From: Corinectria fuckeliana
Lineage: Eukaryota > Ascomycota > Sordariomycetes > Hypocreales > Nectriaceae
DNA: 64,000 nucleotides
NCBI GenBank assembly: GCA_019137255.1
Contig: WPDH01000364.1
Location: 1 to 64,000, forward strand
Direction of reading: 5' to 3'
The notes below the pieces were generated by a model. That model was not told the origin of the DNA, searched no databases, and saw only the letters and a list, made by a program, of their open reading frames with translations. The translations under genes were made by a program, and so were the position numbers. Below, piece by piece: positions 58,907 through 64,000 of this stretch (positions are counted from its first letter, which is position 1; each line of letters starts with the position of its first letter).

Positions 58907-60240
58907 AAAACCACCCCCTGGTCACGGCCTGGCAACGGCCTGGGGATCGCACATCCGGGGACCGGACAGGGCAGCAGGCAGACAGGACAAGACATTTGCA
59001 GCTGCGCAGAACCGCCCAACGGTGAGATCAGCAAGACATCATAGGCCTACATGGTAATCGAGCTGCACGCTGCACGCTGCACTCACTGCAAAACTCCTCC
59101 CATCAAGCGAGTTCCACAAGAACCCGAGTGGTGAGACAAGGAAGAAGGGGCGCGTGGTTACCCACGACGACCTACGTCATTGACGACTGCGGCGAACTTG
59201 CGGAGAGAGCACAGTGCCGTGCGTGCCAGGTACGTACAGTGCCAAGGTCCGGCACTGTCGCGCAGCAGGTGCGTGATTGAGCCAGCGCGTACAGTGCAGT
59301 AGTTTCCTGCTTTTTATTTGCAACGGTGATGTGATGGATCATCCCAGCGGAACGGTATATGCGCTGACGATGATGCCGACGATGGTGTTGATGATGGAAT
59401 CCATTGCTTGCATTCTCCATTGTTTGCTACTTGGACTCTGGGGCGCGGATGGACGGATTAGGTGTGTGAGCTGGGACCCCCACGGAGCACAGTACGGACT
59501 CGAACCTCGACTGGATTGTCATGTCGGTCTTTGAACAGGACTCAGTTCCAGGTCTTCTCCTTGCTATGGTGGCACCCGGGCTGGCAGCTCAGAATGAGTA
59601 TGTATGCCCAGTACCCTCGACGCTTGCGAGGACTAGATGCCGACTACGTAGCTAGGGCAATCCATTTGCCGTGGCGTCTCGTCTTCCCACTGCGACTACG
59701 ACTACGACTCCGACTCCGTTCGGCGCCGGGTGGTATGGCTTGATTAGATTAGTTAACTTATATCGCACGTAGTAAGGGGTGAGCTGGGTTGGGAAGTTCC
59801 AGCACATGCAGCATCGTGTCGGTGAAGCGCAGCAGCAGCAGCAGCTGATGGTTTGCGACGGCAGTTTGCGAGCTGCTTGCTGCCCGCGGGCTCTCGGCGC
59901 ATCCGGAACCAACGAGAACAGGACGGCGATGCACGATGCACGCACGATGCACTGTGCAGATTCCATCTTGCACTATTTACCTGCACCCACGCGAACTTCC
60001 AAACGCCCACCCACCGCCTACAACAAAATTCCACAAAACACAACTACCACCACAGCAGCACGAATGAATCCCACCACTCCACACACACACCGGCGCCCAC
60101 CACCACAAACGCCCCATCACGACGATGCCCACAAGCGATGCCCACCATGCCTCATCCCTGCACGCCGGCCTTGCATGCACGACGAATGCGCCTGCGAAGC
60201 TCGGACCAGGGCAACCACGCCCGGCTGGTTCCCTTCTACG

Positions 60241-62332
60241 CCTAGTCTAGTCAAGTCGAGTCTCAGCTCTGGCCTGGGCGACAGAAATTGGCGAAAACAC
60301 CACTCGATGATCTGACACGCCTTCCGTCGCCTGGGGATGCGCCCATCCGGAGAGAAAGTGTCTTGGATGTAGGTCTATTCTCCATGGCGACCGCAACCAT
60401 CCTTTTTTATTGTGTTTTTTTTACCTTCTGGCTCCTACGAATACCCCTGCCCTTGCTCCTACTCCTTCTGCCTTTTGAATTGAATCTTGTCCTCCATCCG
60501 CTTTCTCTCGCCCGCCTCTTCTTTTTGTCTGTCGCCGTTCTCCGTCGCCGCCGCCGTCTCCGTCTCCGATTTCGACGCAATTCGCCGTCGTCTTTTTTTC
60601 TCTCGCTCAATTAACACCTTCGTTGCCTCTAGGCCTTTCTTTTTGTTTTTGCTAATTATACCTTGACCCTCGCTCTCCCGAATACCAGTTCTGATCGTTA
60701 AGCTACTTCCCTTTTGTCTGCTATCTTCTATCTCTCTTTATCTCAACCACCATATTCACTTTTTTTCTATCTTGTATCTCTTACCCTGGTCAACTTCCAA
60801 GGCCCCCCTGTTCCCCAGCTATACGGGAGTAAGATACACCACAATTAATCCCTACCACCGTATCCGTACCGTTCAAGGTGCACCACCATCATATCCAGAT
60901 ATCCCACAGCACAACGCCGACGTACACGCATAATCCTCACCACTGCAGCAATCGAGACGCCCCTCCCCTCCCCTCCCAGCCTCAGTCACTCGATCCCATC
61001 AATCCCACTCACACTCGCCCGCCTCGAGTGCTGCAACTGGCTGGGCTTGGGTGTTCTGCTAGAGTCTTCCAGCTTCTCCCACGGCTTCCCAGTAACGTTA
61101 TCCATCTTCCATCATCGCCAAACAGGCAAGCCCCAGCGCTCCTGGTTCGTCCTCCGACCCCCCCCCCCCCGACAATCGCCATCGCTCCACCAGGCGCCCT
61201 TAGCCATCCCACGGTTCCCACCCCTGCTGCGCTATCAAAAGCTACTGCGACCAAGCCGAGCCCTCCAAACCCTCCATGCCACCCATCCCGGATTCCTCCT
61301 AAACGGCCCATGCCTGCTCCGACTACAGGTACACCTACCGCCTACGCCTACTAGTACGCCTCCGCCTCCGCCTATACACCTACGCGGCTCACAACCTTGT
61401 CCTGTTAGTCGATGCCGCCCAGCCCGGCCGAGCCATCTATTAGTCCTCAAAACCATCCACCCCCCGCTATCGCCGTCGCTTGAGGCCTTGCCTTTTGCCT
61501 CTTCCCAGCCCTTCCAGCTTTACTGCTGTCAACATTCCTGAATAGACTGCCTGACTGACTGCTTGACTGTCCCATCAGCATCATCAGCAGCTTCTACCAC
61601 GACAACCCCGATCTCACTTGAGCCTCCCAATCTAACGTCGACGACGACGACGACGACGCCCTTTGTTCTCTCACGACTCTCCCTTCACATCGCGACTCCA
61701 TCCAACTTTCTTCCTCTTCACTCTCGAGGCTATCCCGACCGCGCCTCTCCGACTCTCTCCTCTCGTCATCGTTCTTAACATTACTTGACCGTCTCCCTCC
61801 GGTCGATTCTTCCTTCCTTCCTCCCTTCTCTCTGCGACCGCGCTTCACGGCCTGCTCTGTTGCTGGAATATTGCCAGAGCACCTTCCCGTGTCGCCAGTT
61901 TGCTGCCGCCGACCATCTTGGAGCTCATGTAAGTCAATTAATTACCAGGACGACCCAAAAAGCATTTCCCAAAATGTCATTAAACCATCACGCTATTCCT
62001 GTTCAGCATCGGGTTTATTTACCTCTAATGCCCCCTGTCCATCCCGTCATTTCCTTTGACCTCCTAGTACTCGACAGTTCTCCTTCCACGAGCCAGAATG
62101 CTGACCAGTGCCTTCCGCGTTCAGAGATCCATCCTCGACAGCGACCCGTCCCTCCGCTGTCCTTCCCCTATGCGCTAGTTGGCAAACAAATATCATCAAC
62201 TTACGTCCTACCTGTCTGGTCGAAATCCTCCACCCTCACCTTCACCTTCAATTCCATCCCTCTACGTGGATAGGCTTCTAGGTAGAGCATCCACATCTCC
62301 CTTTTCCCCCTTCGACCCCGCTTGCTTCGGTA
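60241..62332 (+). promoter_or_regulatory. Pyrimidine-rich promoter and probable long 5' leader of the PP1 regulatory subunit gene
   Basis: The 2 kb before the start codon at 62333 are markedly C/T-rich on the coding strand, with tracts such as repeated CTCC, CCCCCCCCCC near 61163-61172 and (CGA)n at 61638-61660. Long pyrimidine-rich leaders are common for such regulatory genes in filamentous fungi. A strong donor (GTAAGTCAATT) at 61929 may begin a leader intron, with candidate acceptors at about 62006 (TTCAG) and 62071 (CCTAG). Many upstream ATGs are present. The transcription start cannot be located by eye. Confidence 0.45.
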
Positions 62333-64000
62333 ATGCCTTACACGCCTCCTTCGCATCGATCTCCAGCTTCTTCCGCCTCGTCCTCACCTAATGTGAGTCG
62401 ACGTTCGTCTCTCCAATCAGGGACTCGACCCTCCCTCCCCCGATCAGCCTCGTATCTCCTCAAACACCGCCGAACACCTTCAGCATCTGCGGTCAGCGAT
62501 GTATCGACCAGCACCCTAACCCCCCAGGGCACTTCGGAGGACCTGAAGGGCATGGCGTCGCCCGTGTCTCTGAACGTGCGACAGTCGCCGCCTCCCGTCA
62601 CCGACGATCTTGTTATGCCCATGGGTGCCATCATCTCGCCACCAGACTCGGCCTCGTCCGGTAGCGACGACGATGGAGAGCTGAATATACGAGGGAGGAA
62701 GCTGGAGAAGCTGAGAGACGCTGCCAGGCAGATTCCACAACAAAAAACACCATCCCCTGAACGCAGCCACCCGCAACGCCCTGAAGCACTCCAACAGGGC
62801 GTACAGTTCAGCTTTAGCACTAGTGCGCTAGGTGAATTGGCCAAGTCCGGCCGGAGGATGGGACATGTGCGCTCGGCGACGGAACCTAACGTTCAAGTGA
62901 GCAAGTCCGCCGATAACTCGTCTACGGGCTCGGATGACGAGTCAGACGAGTCGTTGCTTTCAAAGCCGCAAATGGTGCGCAAGAAGTCGGGCGAGTTGGT
63001 ACGGCCTGCTCTACGTCCTTCCTCTCACCGCCGCCCTTCTAGCATGCCTGGAACTCCCATCTTCTCCAAGGCCGTTCACTTCGACTCTCACCTGGAACAT
63101 GTCCGACACTTCCTCCAAGTCGACCGCCCTCTTGCTGTCAGTGCTGGATCGTCACCCGTGGAGAGTTACGACAGTGACATGGAGTATCCCTTCCCTGGAA
63201 AGGAGACTGCACGAACACCCCCTTACGAGTGGGAAATTCTGACGGACAATTTTCCTCACGAGAACGCTTCCCGCACTTCTCTGCCCGTGCGCCTCGAGAA
63301 GGTCTGGTTGTCGTCGGACCAAAAGACGCTGCTTGGCTCTATCGCTGTCACCAACCTGGCTTTCCAGAAGGCCGTCACCTGCCGCTTCACCCTCGACTAC
63401 TGGAAGACCACGTCGGAGGTTACTGCCGAGTTCGGTCACGAGATCCGCCCTCGTGAGGGTCCTCTGGGCCAAGACAGGTTCACCTTCTCCATCAAGCTGG
63501 CCGATACCGCCAACCTGGAATCCAAGACGCTGTTCTTCTGCATTCGCTACGCCGTCAACGGCCAGGAATACTGGGACAACAACAACTCTCGCAACTTCCA
63601 GGTCGACTTCCGCAAGAAGCATCTTCCCCAGAATGGTAAGAACAACTTCCAGGGTGCTGCTGGACGGTCATCCAACGGATTGCCCCGGAGCAACCGACGA
63701 AGCGTATCTTCCACTATGCCCCGCCCGAAGTCCATGCCTGCTGCCTTCGGTGAGTTCGGAGAAGACGCCAAGTTTAGCTTCGACCAGCCCATCCACGAGT
63801 ACCTGGGCGAGTCTGGAACCGGTCTCCGCCTGAAGACGAAGTCCACCGGCAATCTCGCCAGCGACAACATGTCCGATGACAAGGAATTCGGTTCTCCCAG
63901 CGGATTGGCCTTCGCTAACCGTTACGACTTCGGCGCTTCTCTCAACGCTGCGGTCAAGGCTGCCAAGGATACCGTCAATAAGGACAAGGACGGGCTCTAC
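62333..64000 (+). CDS. Protein phosphatase 1 regulatory (glycogen-targeting) subunit with CBM21, partial
   Basis: The frame is open for 556 codons from 62333 to the window edge, so the 3' end is missing. It encodes a GAC1/PIG2-like targeting subunit that recruits PP1 to glycogen and activates glycogen synthase. The start MPYTPPSHRSPASS begins a Ser/Pro-rich disordered region. The PP1-docking RVxF-type motif is KAVHFD at residues 246-251, followed by HVRHFLQVDRPLAVSAGSSP. The CBM21 carbohydrate-binding domain spans about residues 300-425, from YEWEILTDNFPHE through VWLSSDQKTLLGSIAVTNLA and FTLDYWKTTSEVTAEF to YWDNNNSRNFQVDF, with the conserved WDNN.nxNY-type site present as WDNNNSRNF. A Ser-rich tail follows. 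The region reads without an intron. The first Met is chosen because the conserved N terminus begins there. Confidence 0.92.
   Translation, partial: MPYTPPSHRSPASSASSSPNVSRRSSLQSGTRPSLPRSASYLLKHRRTPSASAVSDVSTSTLTPQGTSEDLKGMASPVSLNVRQSPPPVTDDLVMPMGAIISPPDSASSGSDDDGELNIRGRKLEKLRDAARQIPQQKTPSPERSHPQRPEALQQGVQFSFSTSALGELAKSGRRMGHVRSATEPNVQVSKSADNSSTGSDDESDESLLSKPQMVRKKSGELVRPALRPSSHRRPSSMPGTPIFSKAVHFDSHLEHVRHFLQVDRPLAVSAGSSPVESYDSDMEYPFPGKETARTPPYEWEILTDNFPHENASRTSLPVRLEKVWLSSDQKTLLGSIAVTNLAFQKAVTCRFTLDYWKTTSEVTAEFGHEIRPREGPLGQDRFTFSIKLADTANLESKTLFFCIRYAVNGQEYWDNNNSRNFQVDFRKKHLPQNGKNNFQGAAGRSSNGLPRSNRRSVSSTMPRPKSMPAAFGEFGEDAKFSFDQPIHEYLGESGTGLRLKTKSTGNLASDNMSDDKEFGSPSGLAFANRYDFGASLNAAVKAAKDTVNKDKDGLY

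Larger units (their letters stand above)
48659..60240. other. 11.5-kb region without supported protein-coding genes
   Basis: Many short frames occur on both strands but none shows family motifs, codon-bias continuity or plausible splice-linked exons. The longest (55706-56389 +, 55821-55111 -, 49556-50020 +) are low-complexity or overlap each other. Base composition is ordinary (about 50-55% GC), unlike the AT-rich block, so it is not RIP-degraded. Visible features are many simple repeats: TCAGTC units at 52088-52120, homopolymer C near 53573-53585, TGCCTG units near 50780, a 13-bp tandem repeat at 56722-56775, a GCACGGA repeat at 58870-58905 and CAG units at about 59829-59847. It may hold non-coding transcripts or regulatory sequence for the flanking core genes. 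Confidence 0.5.

Noticed and set aside
59461..59525. GGTTCGAGTCC on the minus strand, like a tRNA B-box
   Set aside because: The flanks do not form a T-stem or acceptor stem and no A-box lies at the right distance.

Overview
The window looks like nuclear DNA of a filamentous ascomycete (Pezizomycotina, most likely a Sordariomycete). The support is direct: genes carry short GT-AG introns of about 47-136 bp with CTAAC-like branch sites, and families largely restricted to filamentous fungi are present (cutinase, Zn2Cys6 regulators with a fungal_trans domain, CVNH lectin, RTA1, DUF3632, DUF3533/SNG1). The first ~840 bases are extremely A+T-rich, as in RIP-mutated repeat DNA. I see no convincing tRNA, rRNA or CRISPR. 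For most spliced genes the exon lengths I worked out by eye sum to a whole number of codons, which supports the models.

Layout. 1-0.84 kb: AT-rich block. 1.1-1.8 kb: Gfo/Idh/MocA oxidoreductase relic. 2.5-3.2 kb (-): cutinase. 5.3-7.1 kb (-): GIT1-like MFS transporter. 8.5-9.7 kb (-): decayed C2H2 zinc-finger gene. 10.4-13.1 kb (-): CTF1-beta/Far-like Zn2Cys6 regulator. 14.3 kb: possible 6PGDH-type relic. 15.5-17.2 kb (+): DHA2-type MFS. 17.7-20.0 kb (-): Ca2+/H+ exchanger. 22.5-24.6 kb (+): methionine-type permease. 25.2-25.5 kb (-): CVNH lectin. 28.4-29.7 kb (+): SNG1-like DUF3533 protein. 29.8-30.0 kb: fragment resembling the histidyl-tRNA synthetase C terminus. 30.2-31.9 kb (-): second Zn2Cys6 regulator. 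32.6-33.6 kb (+): RTA1-like protein. 33.7-34.8 kb (-): DUF3632 protein. 35.7-36.5 kb (+): unclassified Arg-rich protein. 37.0-38.8 kb (-): allantoate-permease-type MFS. 39.6-41.5 kb (+): rearranged pseudogene with an apparent internal inversion. 41.7-42.1 kb (-): another frameshifted relic. 44.2-44.7 kb (+): coactosin. 46.8-48.7 kb (+): GABA/choline-type APC permease. 48.7-60.2 kb: about 11.5 kb without a gene I can support. 62.3 kb to the edge (+): PP1 regulatory subunit with a CBM21 domain, open at the window end.

The left two thirds look like accessory sequence: eight membrane transport or membrane-resistance genes, two cluster-type regulators, and several decayed genes. The right third (coactosin, APC permease, PP1 targeting subunit) looks like conserved core genome with long regulatory spacers. 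The clearest functional links are the cutinase with a CTF1-beta-like regulator 7 kb away and a CCTCGG hexamer in the cutinase promoter, and the SNG1 / Zn2Cys6 / RTA1 group, in which the regulator and the RTA1 gene are divergent and share one promoter. I found no convincing novel defence or biosynthetic system. The most unusual structure is the apparent inversion inside the pseudogene at 39.6-41.5 kb.
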